NCBI RefSeq assembly: GCF_900890705.1
Contig: NZ_CAAHFH010000001.1
Span: 2,542,001 to 2,606,000, forward strand
From: Pontiella sulfatireligans
GTDB taxonomy: Bacteria; Verrucomicrobiota; Kiritimatiellia; Kiritimatiellales; Pontiellaceae
Direction: 5' to 3'
DNA: 64,000 bases
Below are positions 6,410 through 14,809 of this stretch, in pieces. Below the pieces are notes generated by a model. It searched no databases. It saw nothing but the letters and a program-made list of their open reading frames with translations, and had not been told where the DNA came from. The translations under genes and the position numbers were made by a program. Position 1 is the first letter of the stretch. Each line of letters opens with the position of its first letter.

Positions 6410-8566
6410 ATGGAACAACTACTCAACCAAGCTGAAGAACTGATCAACGCCGGACAATGCAACGAGGCGGTGGAGCTGCTCTGCCGTCAGGGCGTCCCGC
6501 AGGAAACGCGCGTTTTTGAGCTGATCGCCCTCGCCCACCACAAAAAAGATCAGGCGCGCGGCGATGTTTATTCCGCCGTCATCTTTGCCGGTCGCGCCAT
6601 TTCCAGCGGCAGCACCAATCCGCTGATGCAGCAGATCATCGATGCCTCGAAGCGGCAGGACAAGGACCTCGATCATTCGCTTGCCCCGCAGGACTACATC
6701 CTTGGCGGATGGCAGGATACGCGCCCAGTGATCGACGCACCCCTCTCCTCCAACGCGCTTTCCAAGTTGAACGGCAAAGCCGACGCCCCGAAGGACTTTG
6801 ACTGGCTCGGGAAAAACATTCCCTGCCAAAAGGCCTGCCCGGCTTCCACCGATATTCCCGGCTATCTGCAGGCCATCTATGAAGGCCGCCACGAAGACGC
6901 CTACAACATTAATCTGCGCGACAACGTATTCCCCGCCGTACTCGGCCGCGTCTGCGCCCGCCCATGCGAATCGGAATGCCGCCATGGCTGGGAAGACCTC
7001 GGCGACCCCGTGGCCATCTGCTTCTCTAAACGCTCCGCCGCCGACTTTAAAGGTCAGGATCTCGTGGTCATGGATAAATGGTTCGAGGATTCCGGCAAGA
7101 GCGTCGCCGTAATCGGCTCCGGCGTGGCCGGCCTCGCCGCCGCGCGCCAGTTGGCGTTGCTCGGCCATAAAGTGACCGTCTACGAAAAGCACAGCACCCC
7201 CGGCGGCATGATGAACCAGGGCATCCCGGTCTTCCGCCTGCCCCGCGACCTCATTGCCAAGGAAATTGAACAGATTGCCGCGCTAGGCGTTGAAATCATC
7301 TGCAACACCGAGATTGGAAAAAGCATTACCCTTTCCGAACTTACGGAACAGAACGACGCCGTCGTCATGGCGGCCGGCACGTTGCGCCCGAACCTGCTCG
7401 ACCTGCCGGGCAAAGAGCTCGAAGGCATCCGCCACGGCCTTGAATTTCTGCTGGACGTCAACGACAACGGCACCACCGCAATCGGCGACAAGGTTGTAGT
7501 CATTGGCGGCGGCTTTACCGCCATGGACTGCGCGCGCACCGCCCGCCGCCTTGGCGCAACCACCGTGCAGATCGAAGAGGAAAAGGCCGACCAGGTTGCA
7601 ACCGGATCCATCCTGCGCATCCCGAAAGGCAACGTCGGGGTTTGGTACCGCCGCTCCGTCGACGAAATGCTCGTCACCCCCGGTGAGATCGAAGAACTCG
7701 AACACGAACACATTCCGCTCGAAACGATGGTGAGCCCGAAGGCCTACGTTGGCGAAAACGGCAAGGTTGCCGCCATGCAGTTTGTCCGCACCGAGCTGGG
7801 CGAACCCGATGCCAGCGGTCGCCGCCGCCCGGTAGAAATTAAAGGCAGCGAGTTTGAGTTGCCGGTCGACACCGTGCTGCTGGCCACCGGACAGTTTCCC
7901 GACACCAGCTGGATCGACGAAGCCCTCAAAGCTGAACTGGTCGAAGAAGACGGCTGGCTCAAAAGCGGCACCGCCTTTTCCACCGCCCGCGACAAGATTT
8001 TCGCCGCCGGCGACTTTGCCACCGGCGCGAGCTCGCTGATCCAGGCCATCGGCCACGCCAAGGATGCCGCCCGCGCCGTCGATCAATTCCTGATGGGCAA
8101 AGTGCGCCTCAAGGACTTTGCCAAGATCGAAGACGTGACCGACTCCGGCCGCATCCGCGAAATGGACGCCGTGCCACTGCAGAAGATGCCGACCATCGAT
8201 CTGGAAAAACGCGACCTGCCGACCGAAGTGGAACTGGGCTACGACAAAGATACGTCGGTCGAGGAAACGCAGCGCTGCTACCAGTGCCACTACAAATATG
8301 AGATCGATGCCGACAAGTGCATCTTCTGCGACTGGTGCGTGAAGGCCAAACCGCGCCCCGACTGCATTCTGAAGGTCAAGGAACTCAAGCACGATGACGA
8401 AGGCCGCATCGTCGGCTGGGAGATTGCCGAAAAGGCCGACGACGTCAACATGATCTGGATCAACCAGGACGACTGCATCCGCTGCGGCGCCTGCGTAGCC
8501 GCCTGCCCCGTCGACGCCATCAGTATCCAGAAGGTCTCGCTGGTCACTGAACCTGTGAGCGCCTAA
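6410..8566 (+). CDS. GltD-like FAD/NAD(P) oxidoreductase with C-terminal ferredoxin domain
   Basis: A 718-residue soluble electron-transfer protein. About 80 N-terminal residues are helical and repeat-like. Then comes the GltD-type Fe-S helical domain (CQKACPAS and CARPCESEC), an FAD site GSGVAGLAAARQL, an NAD(P) site GGGFTAMDCARTARRLG, and the C-terminal FAD-closing ATGQFPD and AAGDFATG. The last 110 residues hold ferredoxin cysteines (CYQCHYKYEIDADKCIFC, then CIRCGACVAACP). Its place between sulfite reductase and CysH suggests that it feeds NAD(P)H electrons to sulfite reductase through its own ferredoxin domain. No glutamate synthase large subunit is nearby. Ribosome site AAGGA precedes the ATG. 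Confidence 0.85.
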   Translation: MEQLLNQAEELINAGQCNEAVELLCRQGVPQETRVFELIALAHHKKDQARGDVYSAVIFAGRAISSGSTNPLMQQIIDASKRQDKDLDHSLAPQDYILGGWQDTRPVIDAPLSSNALSKLNGKADAPKDFDWLGKNIPCQKACPASTDIPGYLQAIYEGRHEDAYNINLRDNVFPAVLGRVCARPCESECRHGWEDLGDPVAICFSKRSAADFKGQDLVVMDKWFEDSGKSVAVIGSGVAGLAAARQLALLGHKVTVYEKHSTPGGMMNQGIPVFRLPRDLIAKEIEQIAALGVEIICNTEIGKSITLSELTEQNDAVVMAAGTLRPNLLDLPGKELEGIRHGLEFLLDVNDNGTTAIGDKVVVIGGGFTAMDCARTARRLGATTVQIEEEKADQVATGSILRIPKGNVGVWYRRSVDEMLVTPGEIEELEHEHIPLETMVSPKAYVGENGKVAAMQFVRTELGEPDASGRRRPVEIKGSEFELPVDTVLLATGQFPDTSWIDEALKAELVEEDGWLKSGTAFSTARDKIFAAGDFATGASSLIQAIGHAKDAARAVDQFLMGKVRLKDFAKIEDVTDSGRIREMDAVPLQKMPTIDLEKRDLPTEVELGYDKDTSVEETQRCYQCHYKYEIDADKCIFCDWCVKAKPRPDCILKVKELKHDDEGRIVGWEIAEKADDVNMIWINQDDCIRCGACVAACPVDAISIQKVSLVTEPVSA

Positions 8567-8570
8567 CTGC

Positions 8571-9293
8571 ATGACTGACTTAAAACATTTATTCGACGGA
8601 GTGGAGCGGATGGATTCGCTGGAGGTGCTCTCGCGGGCGATCGACCATTTTGGCGACGACATCTGCATGGCCACCAGCTTCCAGCTGGGCGGCCTGGTGC
8701 TGCTCGACATGCTGCATCAGGTCGGCAAGCCGGTGCGCGTCTTTTCGATTGATACCGGACGCCTGCCGGAAGAGACCTACGAATGCTCCGAGTCAATCCG
8801 CCGGAAGTACGGCATCAACGTTGAATGGGTGTTCCCGCAGCACGAGACCGTCCAAACCTTGGAAACCGAAAAGGGCCTGTTTTCCTTCAAGGAAAGCACG
8901 GACAACCGCAAGGAATGCTGCGGCATCCGCAAGGTGGAGCCGCTGGGCCGCGCACTCGAAGGCTACAGCGCCTGGATCACGGGCCGGCGCGTTGACCAAA
9001 GCGAGGGACGTCAGGATCTCAGCTTTGTTGAAGCCGACCCGGTCCATCCGGGCATGGTGAAGGTCAACCCCCTGCTCAACTGGAGCAAGGCCGAGCTTTG
9101 GTACTATGTCGAGGAGCACGGCGTCCCCCACAACCGCCTTTACGACGAGGGCTACCTTTCCATTGGCTGCGCCTGCTGCACCCGCCCCTGCAAAGAGGGC
9201 GAAGACGAACGCGCCGGACGCTGGTGGTGGGAAAGCACCGAGCACAAGGAATGCGGCCTGCACCTCAACTTTAAGAACGGCGGCGGGATTTAG
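8571..9293 (+). CDS. cysH: Adenylyl-sulfate/PAPS reductase CysH
   Basis: A 240-residue thioredoxin-dependent reductase giving sulfite from activated sulfate. The P-loop-like N-terminal region is ATSFQLGGLVLLDML, followed by FSIDTGRLPEETYE and the ITGRRVDQSEGR loop. The catalytic cysteine motif ECGLH is near the C-terminus. Two Cys pairs (CCGIR and CACCTRPC) point to a 4Fe-4S cluster, which in this family goes with APS rather than PAPS as substrate. The gene starts 4 nt after the oxidoreductase stop, so the operon is sir - (inserted GxxExxY) - oxidoreductase - cysH. No sulfate adenylyltransferase is in the window. Confidence 0.93.
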   Translation: MTDLKHLFDGVERMDSLEVLSRAIDHFGDDICMATSFQLGGLVLLDMLHQVGKPVRVFSIDTGRLPEETYECSESIRRKYGINVEWVFPQHETVQTLETEKGLFSFKESTDNRKECCGIRKVEPLGRALEGYSAWITGRRVDQSEGRQDLSFVEADPVHPGMVKVNPLLNWSKAELWYYVEEHGVPHNRLYDEGYLSIGCACCTRPCKEGEDERAGRWWWESTEHKECGLHLNFKNGGGI

Positions 9294-9312
9294 AGCGTGA
9301 CGATTGAGGCGA

Positions 9313-9347
9313 GAAACGTGACCCAGCTGAATCACGGCTCACGTTTC
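9313..9347. terminator. Hairpin after cysH, possible terminator
   Basis: GAAACGTGA (9313-9321) pairs exactly with TCACGTTTC (9339-9347) around a 17-nt loop, 20 nt after the cysH stop. No clear T-run follows, so it may be a palindromic repeat that protects the transcript end rather than an intrinsic terminator. Confidence 0.45.
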
Positions 9348-9413
9348 ACGAATCACTCCCCCGCGCACAAACCTCGAATACTTCATTGAACTCCGGGCGC
9401 CGAATGCCCTCTA

Positions 9414-10109
9414 ATGCGCATTCTCATGAAACGGTTTACGCTCCAGATGATAGTGATCCTAATTGCTCTGAGTTCCTTCGGACTCGGAACAGCGGATTTG
9501 CTGGGCAATGCCGACGCAAAAAAGGTTTTCGACAAAAAATGCATCCGGCTGGGAACCATTGAAGTGCTGCCGATCAAATTCGAAACCGCCTGCCGGGTTT
9601 TGAAACAAAATGAATTGATCAATGCCGTGCAGAAAGAATTCGCACGCTCCGTCTCCAACAACGGCGAAGTCGAATTCCCAATCATTGGAACCGGCCCGAA
9701 ACAATACCACTATGTCAACGAGAAGGGAAAGCGGACCGACATTACCGAGCTCTACCGCAAGCAGACCAACGCTCATTCGTTCGACTACATCGTATGGGCT
9801 TCGGGCAAGCGGTTCTTCGGCGGCTACGACGTGATCATCCACCTGCGGGTCGTCGACGCCAACGAAGCCGGCATCATTTATTCGGTCAGCACCCACGCCT
9901 ACCCACACAACTGGGCCACCCGCTTCTCTGCCCGAAAAATCGGAATAACCAAACGCTACTTTAAGAAAAAGATGAAACTCATCTCCTACGTCGCGCGCCA
10001 GATTGGTCTCGGGTTGTGCGCAAAGGATGAATTCAAACAAGGGCTGATGGAGGGTCGCAGGCCTCTGCGACCGGGCGGGGAGGCCCCCGCCCCTCCATCT
10101 TTACCTTAG
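9414..10109 (+). CDS. Exported hypothetical protein with repeat-encoded C-terminus
   Basis: About 231 residues, not recognised. A hydrophobic N-terminal stretch (LQMIVILIALSSFGLG) looks like a signal peptide or anchor; a second possible start is the ATG at 9429. The body is soluble and basic, with a DYIVWASGKRFFGGYDVIIHLRVVD strand-rich core, and no catalytic motif was found. The last 20 residues (starting MEGRRPLRPGG, ending PSLP) are encoded by a GC-rich cruciform repeat at 10047-10098, so they are unlikely to be original protein sequence. It is convergent with the ThuA-ankyrin gene, ending 9 nt past that gene's stop. Confidence 0.6.
   Translation: MRILMKRFTLQMIVILIALSSFGLGTADLLGNADAKKVFDKKCIRLGTIEVLPIKFETACRVLKQNELINAVQKEFARSVSNNGEVEFPIIGTGPKQYHYVNEKGKRTDITELYRKQTNAHSFDYIVWASGKRFFGGYDVIIHLRVVDANEAGIIYSVSTHAYPHNWATRFSARKIGITKRYFKKKMKLISYVARQIGLGLCAKDEFKQGLMEGRRPLRPGGEAPAPPSLP
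10047..10098. repeat. Three-stem palindromic repeat at the 3' end of the exported hypothetical gene
   Basis: Outer arms ATGGAGGG (10047-10054) and CCCTCCAT (10091-10098) enclose two inner hairpins: GTCGCAG/CTGCGAC (10054-10071) and GGGCGGGG/CCCCGCCC (10073-10092). The whole can fold as a clover-like cruciform. It is translated in frame as the C-terminal tail of the upstream gene. Confidence 0.8.
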
Positions 10110-11408
10110 CAATGCTTCCGCCGGTTCGTTTCCGAGTTCGATGGCATAGTCGAGCGGGGTTTTTCCGTTGGCGGCCTTAATGTTTTTGTCGGCGCCGTTT
10201 TTGAGCAGCAGCTTGATCATTTCCGGACTGGCGGAAGCCGAGGCTTCGTGCAGGGGCGTACCGCCGCGCGTGCTGGGCATATCCACCTCTGCGCCCTGTT
10301 CAATCAGATAGGCCGCCACATCCACTTTGTCTTTTTCGGCGGCATAGTGCAGCGGACTCCAGCCTTCGTCGTCCTGGGCGGTAAGATCCGCCCCGCTCTC
10401 CACCAGCAGTTCGGTGATTTCAAAAAAGCCGCGTTCCCCCGCAAAATGCAATGGTGTTTTTTTCGTCCCAGTGCGCGGATCCAGCGTCGCCCCTTTGGCA
10501 ATCAGCACCTCGGCGCAGGCGGTCTTTCCGCGAACCGTGGCAAAGTGAAGCGGCGTCCAACCCTGTTTGTTGGGTTCGTTCACGTCCGCACCCAGCAGCA
10601 GGTGGTTGAACACGTCGTCCGGATCGCCCTTGGCGATGGCGTGCAGGATGGTTTTATTTTTCACCACAATGGGATCGGCCGACTCGATCCCGCCGGACGG
10701 CACCTCCAGCCCGGCCGACCAAACAATGGCGTTGAGCACCAGCTTGCGGAAATCGGGCTGCGCCCAACAGCTGAGGAAATGCCCGCCCGTGAAGCCGAAT
10801 GCATTGGAGCCGTAGGTCCACGCCAGCGTGTAGGCTTGGCTTTCTTCCGGCGGGACGGCGGACATCAAGGGAACCACATCACTGAACTTGAGATTGTAGT
10901 ACCACTCGTCCTTGAGTTCGAACGGCTGCACGCCGCGCGTGACGGCATGTTCGGTGAACACAGGATTCTTCATGGTCCATTCAGGATTCTGCGATTGGCC
11001 TTCGTTGTAATAGCCGCCAATCACCTTCATCAAGGTTTCATTGAGCAGGCCCGGTTCGCCATCGACAGCATAGTGCAAAAACACAATTCCCGCCCCGCGG
11101 TTCGAGAGGCGGAGCAGATCCGCTTCATGGCCCAGCGCAACATGCTTTTGATCGCCGTCGCAATAAACCACCAGAACATCGATTCCGTCCAGCGCGCCGT
11201 TCTCCGGCCACGTGTCGTACTGGATCTTGGTTTTCAGGTTCAGCCCGGAATCATCCAGCGCCTTCGCCAATATCTGGCATCCGGAAGGAAACTCGTGCTC
11301 CCCCGCCCCATGGCTCGGCTTGCCCGCAACCAGCAGGATGGACTTGGGAGCGTCCCCAAAGGCGCAACTCACACAAACCAACAATGCAACCAACAAACGA
11401 ATCTTCAT
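10101..11408 (-). CDS. Secreted ThuA-like domain protein with ankyrin repeats
   Basis: 435 residues. Signal peptide MKIRLLVALLVCVSCAFGDAP, then a ThuA-like class I amidotransferase-type fold (SILLVAGKPSHGAGEHEF, VLVVYCDGDQ, GIVFLHYAVDG, FGFTGGHFL; about residues 25-250). After that come five or so ankyrin repeats (NKQGWTPLHFATVRG, TKKTPLHFAGERG, DEGWSPLHYAAEKD, RGGTPLHEASAS, NGKTPLDYAIEL) to the end. ThuA-domain proteins are common in PVC bacteria and often act near sugar metabolism; no activity can be assigned here. Start at 11408 is chosen over an ATG 15 nt upstream because AAAGGA lies at the right distance. The combination of these two domains in an exported protein is noteworthy. Confidence 0.82.
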   Translation of the reverse strand: MKIRLLVALLVCVSCAFGDAPKSILLVAGKPSHGAGEHEFPSGCQILAKALDDSGLNLKTKIQYDTWPENGALDGIDVLVVYCDGDQKHVALGHEADLLRLSNRGAGIVFLHYAVDGEPGLLNETLMKVIGGYYNEGQSQNPEWTMKNPVFTEHAVTRGVQPFELKDEWYYNLKFSDVVPLMSAVPPEESQAYTLAWTYGSNAFGFTGGHFLSCWAQPDFRKLVLNAIVWSAGLEVPSGGIESADPIVVKNKTILHAIAKGDPDDVFNHLLLGADVNEPNKQGWTPLHFATVRGKTACAEVLIAKGATLDPRTGTKKTPLHFAGERGFFEITELLVESGADLTAQDDEGWSPLHYAAEKDKVDVAAYLIEQGAEVDMPSTRGGTPLHEASASASPEMIKLLLKNGADKNIKAANGKTPLDYAIELGNEPAEALLR

Positions 11409-11450
11409 GTTCAGTCCTTTCACTAATGCAAAATGATTATGCAGAAACAG

Positions 11451-11954
11451 CTAGCGCCCCGGCTTTGCCTCCAACGCATAATGCAACATAACGTCCTCGG
11501 TCTTGTTCAAGCGACGGCACGCCTCGCGGGCAATATTCATCATGAGCATTCCAAACAGTTTGGGGTCTGAGTTGTAGAGCGCAAACAGTTTTTCGCGCGG
11601 AATGACCAGCAGCTCGGTGTCTTCCAGCGCCAACGCGCTGGCGGTATGCTGGTGAATCGCCATCACGGAGGTCTCTCCAAAGCATTCGCCGGTCTTGAAT
11701 TCGCACAGCTCCATCGGCGTTCCATCCACGTTTTCAACCATCCGTACGCGCCCGGTGCGGATGATCCGGATATGGCTGGGACTGTCGCCCTGCCTGAAAA
11801 TGAATTCGCCCTTATGGTAATGTTCGGTTTCGAGCAACCGGAAAACGGTATAGAGCTGCGCATCGTCCAATCCGCCGAGAATGGAAATCTGGTTAAGGAT
11901 CGGAAGCACGTTCTCCACATCCAGCAGCGGCAACCTGTATTTTTCAATAGCCAT
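11451..11954 (-). CDS. Cyclic nucleotide-binding domain protein (Crp-like, no DNA-binding domain)
   Basis: 167 residues from MAIEKYRLP. A single cNMP-binding beta-roll covers about 30-140: GEFIFRQGDSPSHIRIIRTGRVRM, then the phosphate-binding-cassette-like ECFGETSVMAIHQHTASALA. The C-terminal helix (LFGMLMMNIAREACRRLNKTE) ends the protein, and there is no helix-turn-helix. It could be a stand-alone sensor or a protein-protein regulator. The longer ORF start at 11990 adds an unlikely leader. Not obviously in an operon; the ThuA-ankyrin gene starts 42 nt downstream. Confidence 0.8.
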   Translation of the reverse strand: MAIEKYRLPLLDVENVLPILNQISILGGLDDAQLYTVFRLLETEHYHKGEFIFRQGDSPSHIRIIRTGRVRMVENVDGTPMELCEFKTGECFGETSVMAIHQHTASALALEDTELLVIPREKLFALYNSDPKLFGMLMMNIAREACRRLNKTEDVMLHYALEAKPGR

Positions 11955-12040
11955 GCGCGGAGTATAGTAAACCCCCGCAGGAAATTCCAATGCTGAATAT
12001 TGAGCCGGGGAATTCCATAGGCTTTACCTTGTTTCCTGTT

Positions 12041-12727
12041 CTAGTTATTGAAACGACGATGGATGAAAAGCATGCCGCCACCAAACAACCCAAACAGGCC
12101 CATAGTAGCTGGCTCAGGAATCGCACCCATTGCGATCTCAGTACCGTCTGTTTGGTAGCCATATCCGTCAACTGTCCAGATCATCACAGAACTGGCACCA
12201 GAACCGGACAACTCGGTCGACATTTTTATATAGCCATATTTCTGAATGTTACTGTCGGTTGTATCCGCGAATCGGAAAGGGATGTAGGTTGGGTCCACAC
12301 GAAGCAATGACGCGGCACCACTACTGCCTGTAGCCAATGCGCTAATGTTTCCCCATCCGTCAGAGGAGTCGCTGCTCATGTCGCTCCACGACTGGCCTTC
12401 CTCAGATGCAACGGCATAATAGAGGCGGCCCTCTAAATTTTGCTTAAAAACCACGGATGTACTTCCTTTCCCATAAATCTGAAAAAGATTCTCATTTGAA
12501 GGATTGTAAGAATTAATCTGTGCCAGTGTCACAGCTGCGGTTCCGGGGAGATCCAGGTCGGATAACTCAGCGACAGCAGAAAGAGCCGTTGTGCCAAAGG
12601 TGTATGTCAGCGGCGTTCCGTTGAAATCATTATAAAACACATCGGCAGAGACCACAGAGGCTCCAATGGCCATTCCCATTGCCAGTACTGCCAAAAGGTT
12701 TGTTTTTTTGATTTGAAGCGTTTTCAT
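12041..12727 (-). CDS. PEP-CTERM sorting-domain protein
   Basis: 228 residues. N-terminal signal peptide (MKTLQIKKTNLLAVLAMGMAIGAS...), a serine/glycine-rich extracellular body, and a C-terminal PEP-CTERM signal: IPEPATMGLFGLFGGGMLF followed by the basic end HRRFNN. Such proteins are cut and sorted by an exosortase (EpsH) and are usually linked to exopolysaccharide; no exosortase is in the window. Its function is unknown. The first in-frame ATG of the ORF (12748) is less likely than 12727, from which a normal signal peptide starts. Confidence 0.88.
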   Translation of the reverse strand: MKTLQIKKTNLLAVLAMGMAIGASVVSADVFYNDFNGTPLTYTFGTTALSAVAELSDLDLPGTAAVTLAQINSYNPSNENLFQIYGKGSTSVVFKQNLEGRLYYAVASEEGQSWSDMSSDSSDGWGNISALATGSSGAASLLRVDPTYIPFRFADTTDSNIQKYGYIKMSTELSGSGASSVMIWTVDGYGYQTDGTEIAMGAIPEPATMGLFGLFGGGMLFIHRRFNN

Positions 12728-12862
12728 GCGTTTATTCCTTTCTCTCATTATGAGGGGGGTGTGTTTCGTTGTTAAAACTGGAGGTGCGACCTCCGGTTGA
12801 CCGGTTAAGGTTTGTACTCGGTTGCTGGTTCTTGGTCAAGGGTTGAACAGAAAGGCAAAGCC

Positions 12863-12892
12863 TTCTCCCCCTCCTCCAGAGGAGGGGGAGAA
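12863..12892. repeat. GC-rich inverted repeat inside the HtrA remnant region
   Basis: TTCTCCCCCTCC (12863-12874) and GGAGGGGGAGAA (12881-12892) form a perfect 12-bp stem with a 6-nt loop. It lies downstream of the HtrA-like coding remnant and seems to have been joined to it. Confidence 0.75.
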
Positions 12893-12949
12893 AAACTTTT
12901 CACATTTTCCGCAAGCTTTTTCATGTCCTTGCAGAGGTTGATTCGCCGG

Positions 12950-13215
12950 AGCCCTCGTTCAGCTTTGAGCAGAGCAACCTCCGACTTCGGGTCTGTGCCA
13001 ATCATCTTGGCGTCGAACTTGCGACCATCGCCGAGTGTTACAGTAATTCGGTCGGCCTCCTTCACCACATGGTTATTGGTCAAGATATAGCCGTCCTTGG
13101 GAATAATGAATCCCGAGCCTTGGCCTTGCTGGCTGTATTTTCGGGGCTCGGCCTCTTCCGGAACACCGTAGCTGCGATAGCGCCCGCCGCCAAAAAACTC
13201 GTCGAACGGATTCCG
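12950..13215 (-). pseudogene. HtrA/DegP protease fragment
   Basis: About 85 residues of an HtrA-type serine protease: NPFDEFFGGGRY, then the core GQGSGFIIPKDGYILTNNHV (the H is the catalytic His of the family), GDGRKFDAKMIGTDPKSEVALLK. The catalytic Ser region and PDZ domains are missing. The frame runs on into unrelated repeat sequence (CKDMKKLAENVKSF, SPPPLEEGE). At the 5' side it abuts a plus-strand MscS-like fragment near 13210. This is a broken remnant, not a gene. Confidence 0.75.
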
Positions 13216-13497
13216 ACGGTATGCGCACAGGCGCAAATCCGGAAGGCGGCAAAAAAATACCTCATCGTGGCCGGCAAGCTTACGCCCACAGTCTATACCA
13301 CGGTGAAAAACAGCGGCGAGATGCTGTCCATCCGCTACCTCGTCGATCCGCGCCAGCGCTGCGGCACCGAACAGAAAATGTGGAAAGACATCCTCGACGC
13401 CTTCGCGAAAGAACCGCACATTGATCTGGCCTACAACAACACCCGATACTACAAGGGGATTGAAAACCTGAAAATTGAAAGGCCAAACCATGAATGA
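13205..13497 (+). pseudogene. MscS-type channel C-terminal fragment
   Basis: About 95 residues resembling the cytoplasmic end of a small-conductance mechanosensitive channel: PTVYTTVKNSGEMLSIRYLV, DPRQRCGTEQKMWKDILDAF, HIDLAYNNTRYY. The membrane part is missing; the frame upstream is antisense HtrA sequence. Its stop overlaps the phosphofructokinase start (CATGAATGA), so an intact ancestor was probably the operon partner of that gene. Confidence 0.65.
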
Positions 13498-14809
13498 TTA
13501 CGATGTATCCATAACGCAGATTTCGGAATGCACGTTCCCGACTCCGTTGAAGTTTGCAGGAAGAGATCCCTCCGCTGCGATCCGGTATCGGCAGGATGCC
13601 GACCGGGTGCGCGTCTTTCCATGCCTAAGACTGGGGGAAGACGATGGCCAAGATGCAACGTTCGAGCGGGCCGGGCCGCGCGAATTCATCACGGGCGACC
13701 CTTCCCAAATGACAGCGGCGATCCTGACCTGCGGCGGGCTGTGCCCCGGGTTGAACGATGTCATTCGCGGACTGGTTATGAGCCTGAGCCACCATTATGG
13801 CGTGCGCAAAATTCTCGGCATACGCTATGGCTATGCGGGATTGGCCACCGGCGGGCATCCTCCCGTCGAGCTCACTCCTGAAACCGTCGACGACATCCAT
13901 CGCGACGGAGGCACCATTCTCGGCGTCAGCCGCGGCAAGCAGGATGTTCCCGCCATGGCCCGAACGTTGCTGGACTGGGGCGTCGACCAGCTTTTTGTGA
14001 TTGGCGGCGACGGCACCCAGCGCGGGGCATTGGAGCTGAGCGAAGAATTTGAACGCCTCGGCGCACCGATTGCAGTGATCGGAATCCCTAAAACAATCGA
14101 CAACGATATTCTCTGGGTCGATCAATCCTTTGGTTTCGATACCGCCATGGAAATTGCCTCGCGGGTTGTGAACGATGCCCATGTGGAAGCCCGGTCGGCG
14201 GAACGCTGCGTCGGCGTGGTGAAAGTGATGGGCCGCGACAGCGGATACATTGCAGCGTACGCGGCGCTGGCCTCGCTCGAGGCGAATTTGGTGCTGGTTC
14301 CCGAGGTCCCGTTTTCATTGGATGACAAAGGAGGGCTGTTGGATTTCCTGGAGGAGCGCATTCAAGAAAAAGACCATGCGGTCATCGTGGTGGCGGAGGG
14401 TGCCGGGCAGGAGCATTTTGAAAACGCCGAAGCTCAAAAGCGCGACGCCAGCGGCAACCGGCTGCATCGGGATATCGGAGACTTGCTCTGCGACAAGATC
14501 CGGCAATATTTTAACGCGAAACAACTGCCGGTGAATCTTAAATATCTGGATCCGAGCTACTCGGTCCGGTCGGCTCCGGCCTGCAGCACCGACCGGATCT
14601 ACTGCACCCGGCTGGCTCATTCGGCCGTTCACGCCGCCATGGCCGGCAAGACCGGCATGATGGTGAGCCGCTGGACAGGCCACTATGTGCACGTGCCTTT
14701 GGGCATGGTTACCCAGGGGCGCCGTAAAATCGATCCGACAGGCAGCCTCTGGCGCACCGTTTTGGAATCGACCGGACAGCCTTGCCTGTCCAATGGAAAA
14801 CCGAAGTAA
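13490..14809 (+). CDS. pfkA: 6-phosphofructokinase, plant/TP0108-type ATP clade
   Basis: 439 residues. Phosphorylates fructose 6-phosphate in glycolysis. Residues 81-93 (CGGLCPGLNDVIR) form the first phosphate loop, 172-176 are GGDGT, and 200-206 are PKTIDND with the catalytic Asp. KVMGRDSGYIAAYAAL and AEGAGQEHF follow. In this family G in GGDG(T) (rather than GGDD) points to ATP, while the Lys in PKTIDND is shared with PPi enzymes; the pair is usual for the long plant and Treponema-type ATP enzymes. The N-terminal 70 residues are an extension also seen in that clade. Start ATG 13490, with GAAAGG upstream. A longer frame begins at 13475 but inside the MscS remnant. Confidence 0.9.
   Translation: MNDYDVSITQISECTFPTPLKFAGRDPSAAIRYRQDADRVRVFPCLRLGEDDGQDATFERAGPREFITGDPSQMTAAILTCGGLCPGLNDVIRGLVMSLSHHYGVRKILGIRYGYAGLATGGHPPVELTPETVDDIHRDGGTILGVSRGKQDVPAMARTLLDWGVDQLFVIGGDGTQRGALELSEEFERLGAPIAVIGIPKTIDNDILWVDQSFGFDTAMEIASRVVNDAHVEARSAERCVGVVKVMGRDSGYIAAYAALASLEANLVLVPEVPFSLDDKGGLLDFLEERIQEKDHAVIVVAEGAGQEHFENAEAQKRDASGNRLHRDIGDLLCDKIRQYFNAKQLPVNLKYLDPSYSVRSAPACSTDRIYCTRLAHSAVHAAMAGKTGMMVSRWTGHYVHVPLGMVTQGRRKIDPTGSLWRTVLESTGQPCLSNGKPK

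Noticed and set aside
7283..8710. Minus-strand frame of 475 codons opposite the FAD oxidoreductase
   Set aside because: Antisense shadow of a protein with intact FAD, NAD and ferredoxin motifs.
12805..13491. A 228-codon frame as a single intact protein
   Set aside because: Only the middle is HtrA-like; the N-terminal part is antisense to the MscS remnant and the C-terminal part is repeat sequence.
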